Positions 19,403 to 26,588 of a stretch of 64,000 bases of DNA are shown here, piece by piece. Every line of letters starts with the position of its first letter. Position 1 is the stretch's first letter. Below the pieces are notes generated by a model. The model saw nothing but the letters and a program-made list of their open reading frames with translations. It had not been told where the DNA came from and ran no database searches. The DNA comes from Glacieibacterium sp965200405 (GTDB lineage Bacteria; Pseudomonadota; Alphaproteobacteria; Sphingomonadales; Sphingomonadaceae): the NCBI RefSeq assembly GCF_965200405.1, contig NZ_OZ241356.1:2232001-2296000 (forward strand). The letters run 5' to 3'. The position numbers and the translations under genes are program-made.

Positions 19403-20860
19403 ATGGCGAGCATCCAGACCGCGGCGTGGGACGAGCGCGATGCGGTTGCGATGCGGTCGCTGCTGGACCGCCAGCGCGCCGCCTTCGATGCCGAGATGCC
19501 GGTCGGCGTCGCGGTTCGTATCGACCGGCTGCGACGCGCGCTGGCGCTGATCGTCTCGGCGAAGGACGAGCTTGCGGCCGCGCTGTCGGAGGACTTCGGT
19601 CACCGCTCGACCGAGATGACGATGATCACCGACATCATGGCGTCGGTCGGGCCGCTTAAGCACGCGATCAAGCACGTCGACGGCTGGATGAAGCCGGAGC
19701 GTCGCGCCCTGCGACCGATCCTTTGGCTCCTCGGGGCGCGGGCGCGGGTCGAGTATCAGCCCAAGGGCGTTGTCGGCATCATCTCGCCGTGGAATTTCCC
19801 GGTCAATTTGACCTTCGCGCCGCTCGCCAATGTGCTGGCCGCGGGTAATCGGGCGATGATCAAGCCGTCCGAGTTCACGCCGGTCACCTCGGAACTGATG
19901 CGCTCGCTGATCGCTGGCGCCTTCGATGAAACCGAGGTCGCGGTGGTCACCGGTGGCGCCGAGGCCGCACGCGCATTCAGCGAACTGCCCTTCGACCATC
20001 TGATCTTCACCGGCAGCACATCGGTCGGGCGGCACGTCATGGCTGCAGCGGCGAAGAACCTCGTCCCGGTGACGCTGGAGCTTGGCGGCAAGTCGCCGAC
20101 CATCGTCTCGCGCTCCGCCGACTTGCCACGCGCCACCGAGCGCATCGCCATGGGCAAGATGATGAACGCCGGGCAGATCTGTCTCGCGCCCGATTACCTG
20201 CTGGTGCCGCGAGAGAACGAGGCGGCGGTCGTCGCCGGGCTGAAGGCCGCGGTCGGCGCAATGTATCCGACGCTGATGGCGAACCCCGACTATACGTCGG
20301 TGCTGGGTGCCCGCCACCGCGAGCGGCTGGAGGCGCATGTCGCGGATGCACGCGCCAAGGGTGCCGAGGTCACCGTGGTCAACCCGGCGAACGAGGACTT
20401 CGGCCAGCAGAACACCAACAAGATGCCGCTCCACATCCTGCAGAACGTCACCGACGAGATGACCGTCATGCAGGAGGAGATCTTCGGTCCGCTGCTGCCG
20501 GTGCTTCCCTACGACAAGGTCGAGTCGGCGATCGCCTATGTCAACGCTCACGACCGGCCACTCGGGCTGTACTGGTTCGGTGAGGATGCCGCCGAGCAGC
20601 GCATTGTGCTCGACCGCACGGTGTCGGGCGGCGTGACGATCAACGACGTCATCTTCCACATCAGCGCCGAGGACCTGCCGTTCGGCGGCGTCGGCCCTTC
20701 GGGGATGGGCAGCTATCACGGCCTCGACGGCTTCCGCGCTTTCAGTCACGCCAAGGCGGTGTATTCACAGCCCAAGATCGATCTTGCCGGACTGGCGGGC
20801 TTCAAGCCGCCCTATGGTGCTAAGACGCGCAAGGCGCTCGCCAAAGAGATCGCGATCTAG
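19403..20860 (+). CDS. Coniferyl aldehyde dehydrogenase-type ALDH
   Basis: A 485-residue NAD(P)-dependent aldehyde dehydrogenase. It has the cofactor segment IISPWNFPVNL, FTGSTSVGRHVM, the catalytic Glu226 in LELGGKSP and the nucleophile Cys260 in NAGQICLAPDY. The last motif (ICLAPDY rather than ICTSP) and the C-terminal SPYHG-like GSYHG segment place it near coniferyl aldehyde dehydrogenases (CalB), which oxidise lignin-derived aldehydes and some aliphatic ones. That is consistent with sphingomonad metabolism, but the natural substrate is unproven. It stands alone between divergent and convergent neighbours. Confidence 0.85.
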   Translation: MASIQTAAWDERDAVAMRSLLDRQRAAFDAEMPVGVAVRIDRLRRALALIVSAKDELAAALSEDFGHRSTEMTMITDIMASVGPLKHAIKHVDGWMKPERRALRPILWLLGARARVEYQPKGVVGIISPWNFPVNLTFAPLANVLAAGNRAMIKPSEFTPVTSELMRSLIAGAFDETEVAVVTGGAEAARAFSELPFDHLIFTGSTSVGRHVMAAAAKNLVPVTLELGGKSPTIVSRSADLPRATERIAMGKMMNAGQICLAPDYLLVPRENEAAVVAGLKAAVGAMYPTLMANPDYTSVLGARHRERLEAHVADARAKGAEVTVVNPANEDFGQQNTNKMPLHILQNVTDEMTVMQEEIFGPLLPVLPYDKVESAIAYVNAHDRPLGLYWFGEDAAEQRIVLDRTVSGGVTINDVIFHISAEDLPFGGVGPSGMGSYHGLDGFRAFSHAKAVYSQPKIDLAGLAGFKPPYGAKTRKALAKEIAI

Positions 20861-20863
20861 GCG

Positions 20864-21268
20864 TCAGGCCCAGGGATCGTAGCTGCCGAATGTCCAGACG
20901 TGGCCGCCGGGATCGCGAACGTCGTAGCTGCGCCCGCCATAGTCCATGTCCGCGATGCCCCGGATGATGTCGGCGCCCGCTGCGACCGCACGGTCATGGT
21001 GCGCGTCCGGATCGTCCAGCGTCACCGAGATCGTTCCAGTGATGCCGCCCAGCCTTGCCGGCGAGTCGATGCCGTAGATGTTGCCGGCTCGCAGGGTGCT
21101 GACCATCACCATGTTGCCATCGAGCAGGAGCTGCGCATGGGCGATGCCGCCGCTGTCGTCCGGATACACGGCCTGGCGGGTAAAGCCGAAGACATCGACC
21201 AGGAAGTCGATTGCCGCCGGGGCATCGTCATACTGCAGGGCAGGAATGATGGCGTGGTGGACGGCCAT
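20864..21268 (-). CDS. VOC family (glyoxalase/bleomycin-resistance-like) protein
   Basis: A 134-residue vicinal oxygen chelate protein with two beta-alpha-beta-beta-beta units: AIDFLVDVFGF then DDSGGIAHAQLLLDGNMVMVS in the first, and DPDAHHDRAVAAGA with RDPGGHVWTFGSY in the second. It is of the PhnB/glyoxalase-like type without an obvious substrate. ATG 21268 is chosen because CGGAG lies 8 bases upstream on the minus strand; a GTG 21 bases earlier is the alternative. It converges with the ALDH gene, 3 bases between stops, and diverges from infC. Confidence 0.8.
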   Translation of the reverse strand: MAVHHAIIPALQYDDAPAAIDFLVDVFGFTRQAVYPDDSGGIAHAQLLLDGNMVMVSTLRAGNIYGIDSPARLGGITGTISVTLDDPDAHHDRAVAAGADIIRGIADMDYGGRSYDVRDPGGHVWTFGSYDPWA

Positions 21269-21334
21269 GACGCTATCTCCGTCGTGCACTCTTTCCGACA
21301 GGGCAATAACGCATTACATAGCGTAGCTGTAAAC

Positions 21335-21340
21335 AGGAGA
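21335..21340 (+). promoter_or_regulatory. Strong Shine-Dalgarno for an AUA-started infC
   Basis: AGGAGA at 21335-21340 is the only good ribosome binding site upstream of infC. It stands 7 bases before an in-frame ATA at 21348 but 31 bases before the first ATG (21372), which itself is preceded by C-rich sequence. It therefore argues for a non-AUG start. Confidence 0.6.
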
Positions 21341-21347
21341 CTCCGTC

Positions 21348-21893
21348 ATACCACCGCCCCCTCGCCGTGCCATGAATGCGCCTGCGCCGATGAACGGCCC
21401 GCGTTACGATGAATTCATTTCAGCGCCGAAGGTGCGCGTCATCGACCAGGACGGCGAGAATCTCGGCGTTCTCTATACCAAGGAAGCGATCGCCACGGCG
21501 CACGAAGTCGGCATGAACCTCGTCGAGGTTTCGCCGGGTGCCGATCCGCCCGTGTGCAAGATCCTCGATGTCGGCAAGTTCAAGTACGAGGCCCAGAAAA
21601 AGGCCGCTGCCGCCCGAAAGAACCAGAAGACGCAGGAGATCAAGGAGATCAAGATGCGTCCGAATATCGATGACCACGACTACGACACCAAGATGAAGGC
21701 TGTCGCGCGGTTCATCGAGGAGGGCGACAAGGTCAAGCTGACCCTGCGTTTCCGTGGTCGCGAGCTGTCGCACGGCGAGCTTGGCTTGCGCCTGCTCGAA
21801 CGCGTCCGCGATGATTCGAACGAGTATGCCAAGGTCGAGCAGACGCCGAAGATGGAAGGCCGTCAGATGCTCATGGTCATCGCCCCCCGCTAG
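21348..21893 (+). CDS. infC: Translation initiation factor IF-3, probable AUA start
   Basis: IF-3 binds the 30S subunit, stops premature joining of 50S and rejects non-AUG start codons. The protein has the N-domain (VRVIDQDGENLGVLYTKEA), the basic linker helix (KKAAAARKNQKTQEIKEIK) and the C-domain with RFRGRE. Starting at ATG 21372 gives 173 residues; starting at ATA 21348, correctly spaced from AGGAGA, gives 181 with an extra N-terminal segment ending RRA. In many bacteria infC starts with AUU or another rare codon so that IF-3 represses its own synthesis; the AUA reading fits that. The neighbouring rpmI-rplT are not found after it, which is unusual compared with E. coli. Confidence 0.9.
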   Translation: MPPPPRRAMNAPAPMNGPRYDEFISAPKVRVIDQDGENLGVLYTKEAIATAHEVGMNLVEVSPGADPPVCKILDVGKFKYEAQKKAAAARKNQKTQEIKEIKMRPNIDDHDYDTKMKAVARFIEEGDKVKLTLRFRGRELSHGELGLRLLERVRDDSNEYAKVEQTPKMEGRQMLMVIAPR

Positions 21894-21961
21894 ATCGTGG
21901 CGCGGCTTTGTCGCGGGTCTACGGTCTTTCGGGTTGTGCGCGGCGCGTCTAGACCGGTCCC

Positions 21962-22309
21962 GTGACCCGCGCCGCCGCCATCAAGCTGATCCTCGGCGGT
22001 ATCCTGATCGCCATTTCCGTGTGGCTGTGGCTGCGACCGCGCGACATCGACGAGCAGCAGGCAGGCGACTTGGCCAAGGCGATGGCGGTGCGATATGCAG
22101 CCACCACCGGCGAGCCGGTCGCGCATTTCGGGCGGGCACGCCGCATCGTCTACCCTGACGGTTGGGAGTTCGTCTGGACCTATCGGCCCTGTCCCGACGA
22201 TGCCAGCCTGCGGGTCTTCGTCCCGCGAAGTGGCAAGCGCCCGCGTTATACCGAGCAGCCGGACTGCGAGTCGCACGACGGCTTCAACGTGAAGCCGGTC
22301 TCGGTCTAG
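21962..22309 (+). CDS. Small membrane-anchored protein of unknown function
   Basis: A 115-residue protein from GTG 21962 with one N-terminal hydrophobic helix (about residues 6-24, AIKLILGGILIAISVWLWL), which may be a signal anchor, and a soluble part with two Cys (in YRPCPDD and QPDCESHD) that could form a disulfide in the periplasm. I do not recognise a family. It follows infC by 68 bases on the same strand and converges with the HTH regulator: the stop TAG shares CTAG at 22306-22309 with the opposing stop. Confidence 0.6.
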   Translation: MTRAAAIKLILGGILIAISVWLWLRPRDIDEQQAGDLAKAMAVRYAATTGEPVAHFGRARRIVYPDGWEFVWTYRPCPDDASLRVFVPRSGKRPRYTEQPDCESHDGFNVKPVSV

Positions 22310-23289
22310 CGGGTGCCGCCGACCTCGCCGTGGCACAGGCTACGGTCGATGGGAACGCGCAGCATCGCCTCGCCGCCGGCCGCAGCGGCCTTCGGACCGA
22401 TGTCGGGAGCGACCGCGGCGCGGACATGGGCCGGGACGTCGTCGGCATCGACGCCGGCGGCCTTGGCGATCAAAGCCGTGGCCCAGGCATCGTCATCGTC
22501 GGCGAGGTCGCCGATCCGTTCGAACACCACGGCCTGGGCGTTGGGCGTCAGGTGGCGATCGGCACAGACGGTGGAGAAGATGCCATCGATGCAGTTGGCC
22601 CGCGCTTCGGTGACACCGTTGAGGACGTAAAAGCCCATCGAGTCGTCCGAGGCATCGCAGATCACCCCATAGAGCTGCACGGACAGCACCAGCAGCCAGC
22701 CGCGCACCTCCCAGCCGCCACCGAAGTGCCTGAAGTTGAGCGTGTCGCCGTCCTGCGAGATCAGTGCGTGCTCGACCATGTAGCGCATCGCGCCTGAGCT
22801 CGACAGGCGGGTCACCTTCCACCGGCCCTCATACGCTGCACCCCGGCGCCGGGTTTCGCGTCGGGCGAGTTCGACTAGGCCGTAGGGCAGGGGCGGCAGC
22901 GAGGCATTGCGCGGCGCAGCCACTGGCGTAGCCGGCAGCGCCACCGTCATGTCGACGCCGAGGCGCTCGGCCAGTTGCGGCAGGTCGCGCTCCCAGTCCA
23001 GCATGGTGAAGCCCGGGCATTTGCCGGCGACGTAGATTGTTAGCCGCTCGAGGTTATAGGCGGACGGCTGGACTGCGCCCGACACCCAGCGGCCCGCGAG
23101 CGACTTGTCGATACCGAGATCGGCGGCAAGGCGAGCCCGAGACATCGACAACGCCTTGAGCACCAAGTCGAGCCGTGCCGCGAAACTCGGGCGCGGGTGC
23201 TGTCCGGCAGGTAGCGACACCGGCTGGGGTTGGCTTGATCGAGGAAGACCGGAATGGGGCTGGATCGCCATGATGCTTCCTGACGACAT
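22306..23289 (-). CDS. Helix-turn-helix transcriptional regulator with unknown C-terminal domain
   Basis: A 327-residue protein. Residues about 36-85 form an XRE-like HTH (RLDLVLKALSMSRARLA then GIDKSLAGRWVSGAVQPSAYNLERL). The remaining 240 residues, with conserved-looking YMVEHALIS, GGWEVRGWLLVL and DDSMGFYVLNGV stretches, form a probable ligand or partner domain that I cannot name. ATG 23289 has GGAG upstream; ATG 23271 with AGGAAG upstream is also possible. The leader carries three TGCAAC half-sites (23322-23351), suggesting autoregulation. It diverges from the ABC-F gene across a hairpin-rich 468-base region. Confidence 0.7.
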   Translation of the reverse strand: MSSGSIMAIQPHSGLPRSSQPQPVSLPAGQHPRPSFAARLDLVLKALSMSRARLAADLGIDKSLAGRWVSGAVQPSAYNLERLTIYVAGKCPGFTMLDWERDLPQLAERLGVDMTVALPATPVAAPRNASLPPLPYGLVELARRETRRRGAAYEGRWKVTRLSSSGAMRYMVEHALISQDGDTLNFRHFGGGWEVRGWLLVLSVQLYGVICDASDDSMGFYVLNGVTEARANCIDGIFSTVCADRHLTPNAQAVVFERIGDLADDDDAWATALIAKAAGVDADDVPAHVRAAVAPDIGPKAAAAGGEAMLRVPIDRSLCHGEVGGTR

Positions 23290-23321
23290 GAGCGCGGCTC
23301 CGCAACGACCGAAAATTAACA

Positions 23322-23351
23322 GCATGCAACCGGTCGTGCAACGTTGCATGC
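23322..23351. promoter_or_regulatory. Operator-like TGCAAC array upstream of the HTH regulator
   Basis: Two direct TGCAAC half-sites (23325-23330 and 23337-23342) lie 12 bases apart, and an inverted GTTGCA (23343-23348) completes a perfect 12-base palindrome TGCAACGTTGCA (23337-23348). A longer inverted repeat, GCATGCAAC / GTTGCATGC (23322-23330 and 23343-23351), also fits. It starts 33 bases upstream of the regulator start, next to an AT-rich stretch (23311-23320), the right place for autoregulation. Confidence 0.5.
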
Positions 23352-23411
23352 CTCGCGACGACGGCTGGTGCATCTGCACGCGCCCAGCTTGTTACGCCAG
23401 AAGAGCATTCA

Positions 23412-23439
23412 TGAGCACCGGGTGGGGGCACCCGGTTCT
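23412..23439. repeat. Inverted repeat (8-bp stem plus 3 bp)
   Basis: ACCGGGTG (23416-23423) pairs with CACCCGGT (23428-23435) around GGGG; GAG/CTC outside (23412-23414 and 23437-23439) extends it across one mismatch. It has no T-run and lies mid-way between divergent genes. Confidence 0.5.
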
Positions 23440-23566
23440 CTCGATCCTTAGCGGTCGAGACTGCGTCGGACCCCTTCCGACAGCGGAATCGATCGCGGGC
23501 AGGCGAACGTGTCACGGCCCTGACACGCCAGCCGTATCGTCGACGGTCGCCTGACCCCGATCGTCG

Positions 23567-23608
23567 ATGCACCGCCCCGGTACCAACCAGGTACCGGGGC
23601 GGATGCAT
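23567..23608. repeat. Strong hairpin in the divergent region
   Basis: A perfect 13-bp stem (23572-23584 with 23590-23602, core CGCCCCGGTACC) has a 5-base loop AACCA. One bulged A (23603) then allows five further pairs (23567-23571 with 23604-23608). It is GC-rich and very stable but has no T-tract on either side, so it is not a standard terminator. It lies 149 bases upstream of the ABC-F start. Confidence 0.7.
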
Positions 23609-23757
23609 ATGACCGCGCTCGAAATACGGAGTCGGGCAGTCGATAGCGACTCCGATACGGTTTCGCAACAAAGCTGCCAAGCGCCACCGCCGGAAGATGG
23701 TGCGCTGCGGCATGGCGGTAGCGATCCAGCGCAACTTCTGCTATCCGCCCGCCCATT

Positions 23758-25641
23758 ATGTTCAGCTTCGAATCAGTCACTGTCCGCCTTGGTGGCCGGA
23801 CCATCCTAGATCGTGCCACGGCAGCAGTGCCGCCACGGGCGCGCGTCGGCCTGATCGGCCGCAACGGCGCCGGCAAGTCGACCCTGATGAAGGTCGTTGC
23901 GGCGATGCTCGAGCCCGATGACGGCCGGGTGGCGATGCCGCGCAACAGCCGGATCGGCTATGTCGCGCAGGAGGCTCCGGCCGGGCAGACGACGCCGTTC
24001 GAGGAGGTCCTCGCCGCCGACAAGGAGCGCGCGGCGCTGCTGGCGGAGGAGGAGACCCACCCCGACGCCCACCGCATCGGCGAAATCCACGAGCGCCTGA
24101 ACGCCATCGACGCGCACACGGCGCCGGCCCGCGCTGCCCGCATCCTGGTCGGCCTGGGCTTCGACGAGGCGGCGCAGCACCGGGCGCTGGATACTTATTC
24201 GGGCGGCTGGCGGATGCGCGTCGCGCTGGCGGCGCTGCTGTTCTCCGCGCCCGACCTGCTGCTGCTCGACGAGCCTTCGAACCACCTCGACCTCGAAGCG
24301 ACCTTGTGGCTGGAGGACTTCCTCAAGAGCTACCGTGCGACCATCCTGGTGATCAGCCACGAGCGCGACCTGCTCAACAACGTCGCCGACCACATCCTGC
24401 ATCTCGAGCATGGCAAGACGACGCTGTACCCCGGCGGCTACGACCAGTTCGAGCGCCAGCGCAATGAGCGCCTGGCGCAGCTGGCATCGGCGCGCGAGGC
24501 CCAGGCCGACAAGCGCGCCAAGCTGCAAGACTTCATCGCGCGCAACTCCGCCCGCGCCTCGACCGCCAAGCAGGCGCAGGCGCGCGTCAAGGCGCTGGCC
24601 CGGATGCAGCCGATCGCCGAGGCGATGAACGACCCGACGCTGGTCTTCGACTTCCCGTCGCCGACCGTGCTGAAGCCGCCGCTGGTTCAGCTCGACCACG
24701 CCTCGGTCGGCTATGACGGCAAGGCGATCATCGAGCGTATCGACCTGCGACTCGACCCCGACGACCGGCTGGCGCTGCTCGGGCGCAACGGTAACGGCAA
24801 GACGACGCTGGCGCGGTTGCTGGCGGGGCAACTACCGGCGATGGCGGGCGAGATGTCGGCGCCGGGCAAGCTGCGCGTCGGCTATTTCACCCAGTATCAG
24901 GTCGAAGAGCTCGATGCCGACGACACGCCGCTGGAGCACATGTCCCGGCTGATGCGCGGCGAGAAGCCGGCTGCCGTGCGTGGCCAGCTCGGCCGATTCG
25001 GCTTTTCCGGCGCGATGGCGGAGCAGAAGGTCGGCAAGATGTCGGGCGGCGAAAAGGCTCGGCTGGCGCTGGCGCTCATCACCCGCGACGCGCCGCACCT
25101 GCTGATCCTCGACGAGCCGACGAACCACTTGGACGTCGATGCGCGCGAGGCGCTGGTGCAGGCGCTGGCCGAGTATGGCGGTGCCGTCGTCGTCGTCAGC
25201 CATGACCGGCACATGCTGGAGGCGACCGCCGACCGGCTGGTGCTGGTCGAGGATGGTCGTGCTGTCGATTTCTCCGGCTCGCTGGAGGATTATACCGACC
25301 GGGTGCTTGGTCGCGGCGATGCGCGCCCGGAAGGCAGCAAGGCCGGGCCGCGCAACAAGAAGGAAGACCGCAAGGCCGCCGCCCAGGCGCGTGAGGCCGG
25401 TGCCGCGACCCGCAAGGCCGCAAAGGAGGCCGAGGCCGAGACCGCTCGCCTCAACGCCCGTCGCAGCGCCATCGACCGCGCCCTTTTCGATCCGGCCGGT
25501 GCATCCCCCGAGGATCGCAAACGTACCTCAGCCGACTTGATGAGGGAACGTGGTGAGGTCGAGCGCAAGTTGGAGAAGGCAGAGGCGGTGTGGCTGGCAG
25601 CCAGCGAGGCCCTCGAGGCCGGCTTGCGCGACGCCGCCTGA
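23758..25641 (+). CDS. ABC-F family ATPase (YheS/Uup-like)
   Basis: A 627-residue protein with two ATP-binding cassettes and no membrane segment, the ABC-F layout. ABC-F proteins act on ribosomes, resolving stalls or protecting from antibiotics. Cassette 1 has Walker A GRNGAGKST (about residues 35-43), signature YSGGWRMRV and Walker B LLLLDEPSNHLD; cassette 2 has GRNGNGKTT, MSGGEKARL and LLILDEPTNHLD. The inter-domain linker (about residues 225-310) is charged and helical, and the C-terminal 110 residues are a Lys/Ala/Glu-rich coiled coil. The layout is closest to YheS, a housekeeping member. It is divergent from the HTH regulator; an antibiotic-linked role is possible but not shown. Confidence 0.9.
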   Translation: MFSFESVTVRLGGRTILDRATAAVPPRARVGLIGRNGAGKSTLMKVVAAMLEPDDGRVAMPRNSRIGYVAQEAPAGQTTPFEEVLAADKERAALLAEEETHPDAHRIGEIHERLNAIDAHTAPARAARILVGLGFDEAAQHRALDTYSGGWRMRVALAALLFSAPDLLLLDEPSNHLDLEATLWLEDFLKSYRATILVISHERDLLNNVADHILHLEHGKTTLYPGGYDQFERQRNERLAQLASAREAQADKRAKLQDFIARNSARASTAKQAQARVKALARMQPIAEAMNDPTLVFDFPSPTVLKPPLVQLDHASVGYDGKAIIERIDLRLDPDDRLALLGRNGNGKTTLARLLAGQLPAMAGEMSAPGKLRVGYFTQYQVEELDADDTPLEHMSRLMRGEKPAAVRGQLGRFGFSGAMAEQKVGKMSGGEKARLALALITRDAPHLLILDEPTNHLDVDAREALVQALAEYGGAVVVVSHDRHMLEATADRLVLVEDGRAVDFSGSLEDYTDRVLGRGDARPEGSKAGPRNKKEDRKAAAQAREAGAATRKAAKEAEAETARLNARRSAIDRALFDPAGASPEDRKRTSADLMRERGEVERKLEKAEAVWLAASEALEAGLRDAA

Positions 25642-25782
25642 ACCCGGCGCCGGTCGAGGCACTGCGATTCGGTCGAGACAGCCGTTCCGTTCAGGGAGAC
25701 CGACAGGTGGGGCTTGATCGACGCCAAGCCGAACGGCGTGCCGCGATTCGCTCGACCGCCGTCCGCTTCGCCGCCGAGACGA

Positions 25783-25858
25783 TGGTGATCCCTACGGGAA
25801 TCGAACCCGTGTTTCAGCCGTGAAAGGGCCGCGTCCTAGACCGCTAGACGAAGGGACC
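25783..25858 (-). tRNA. tRNA-Glu (anticodon TTC)
   Basis: On the minus strand a 76-base cloverleaf runs from GGTCCCT at 25858 down to an encoded CCA at 25785-25783. The acceptor stem pairs GGTCCCT with AGGGATC (one G-T), the anticodon loop is CTTTCAC with TTC at 25824-25822, and the T-arm has GGTTCGATTCC. It is convergent with the ABC-F gene. Confidence 0.95.
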
Positions 25859-26000
25859 AAGCGGGAGGACGCAGCTAGGGCAGTGGGAGCCGTCGGTCAA
25901 GCGACGGCTTGCCTTGAAAATAAATTACGAGCTTTCAAAACTATTTCGCGTATATAACGTTATTCTAACTTGTTAGTGTGTATGTAAAAAGGGTGCGTAT
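25859..26000 (+). promoter_or_regulatory. AT-rich upstream region of the PEPxxWA-CTERM gene
   Basis: From about 25915 to 26000 the sequence is strikingly AT-rich for this genome, with runs such as AAAATAAATTACG and GTATATAACGTTATTC. TATAAC at 25953-25958 is a possible -10 box, but no -35 box matches well. AAAAAGGG (25986-25993) ahead of ATG 26001 can serve as ribosome binding site. It probably holds the promoter and a long leader of the next gene. Confidence 0.4.
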
Positions 26001-26585
26001 ATGAGTCCGACCTTGGCTAAATTGTTGATGTGCACTTGTGCCGGAGCAACCGGCGCAGCCATGGTCCCTGCGGCAAAAGCGGTCCGGCACCATCTGTCGC
26101 CGCGCCACGCCGTCGCCAAGCCAATGGTCGCTGCGGCTGAAGCCTTGCCCTGTTCGCCAACGTTCCTGACCAGCGCGTCACCCGATGCCGGTCTCGGCAC
26201 GACGGGCTTGACCAATCCCGGCATTGCGCCGTTCGCGGGCGAAGCGCCTGCATCGATCGTCTCGTTTGCTCCCGGCGGCTTTGGCGGCGGCTTTCCCAGC
26301 GGTGGCGGGGGCGGTGGCGGCGGCGGTGGCGGCACCAACGTTGCCAACGGTGGCACCCCAGGCGGCGGCGGTGGCGTTCCGGGCGGCGGTGGTGGCATCC
26401 CCGGCGGTGGCGGCGGTATACCTGGCGCGGGCGGTGGTATTCCCGGTGGCGGTGGCACCATCACCTCGCCTCCGCCGATGTCGAGCAATGCTCCCGAGCC
26501 TGCGGCATGGGCGATGATGATCTCGGGCTTTGGGATCATCGGCGGCGCGATGCGCTACACCCGCACGGCCCGCGCCGCGGCCTGA
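26001..26585 (+). CDS. Glycine-rich PEPxxWA-CTERM protein
   Basis: A 194-residue secreted protein. A hydrophobic N-terminal stretch (about residues 5-24) is a probable signal peptide; residues 91-153 are almost pure Gly with repeats GGGGG(V/I)P; the end is PEPAAWA (165-171), a membrane segment (172-184) and the basic tail RYTRTARAAA. This is the PEPxxWA-CTERM sorting signal of sphingomonads, cut by an exosortase during export, often with exopolysaccharide. The Gly-rich middle is likely an extended or adhesive region; function otherwise unknown. No exosortase is in the window. It ends 3 bases before the convergent recJ stop. Confidence 0.85.
   Translation: MSPTLAKLLMCTCAGATGAAMVPAAKAVRHHLSPRHAVAKPMVAAAEALPCSPTFLTSASPDAGLGTTGLTNPGIAPFAGEAPASIVSFAPGGFGGGFPSGGGGGGGGGGGTNVANGGTPGGGGGVPGGGGGIPGGGGGIPGAGGGIPGGGGTITSPPPMSSNAPEPAAWAMMISGFGIIGGAMRYTRTARAAA
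26271..26459 (+). repeat. GGC/GGT-rich repeat coding for a poly-Gly tract
   Basis: The stretch is dominated by GGC/GGT codons and includes tandem 21-base units coding GGGGG(V/I)P (about 26358-26459). Such low-complexity DNA is prone to slippage, so the number of units may vary between strains. Confidence 0.8.
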
Positions 26586-26588
26586 GGC

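Larger units (their letters stand above)
23290..23757. other. Divergent intergenic region rich in inverted repeats
   Basis: 468 bases between the HTH regulator (minus) and the ABC-F gene (plus). It holds the operator-like array at 23322-23351, a GTGCA-TC-TGCAC repeat (23368-23379), a hairpin at 23412-23439, a CGTGTCA-TGACACG inverted repeat (23508-23527) and a strong hairpin at 23567-23608. Short open frames cross it but none has a domain or convincing start. It looks like a regulatory region or a small structured RNA locus. Confidence 0.5.

Noticed and set aside
19316..20749. Upstream extension of the methyltransferase frame through the antisense strand of the ALDH gene
   Set aside because: The ALDH is conserved on the plus strand, and the methyltransferase has a good ATG at 19315 with its family domains beginning after it.
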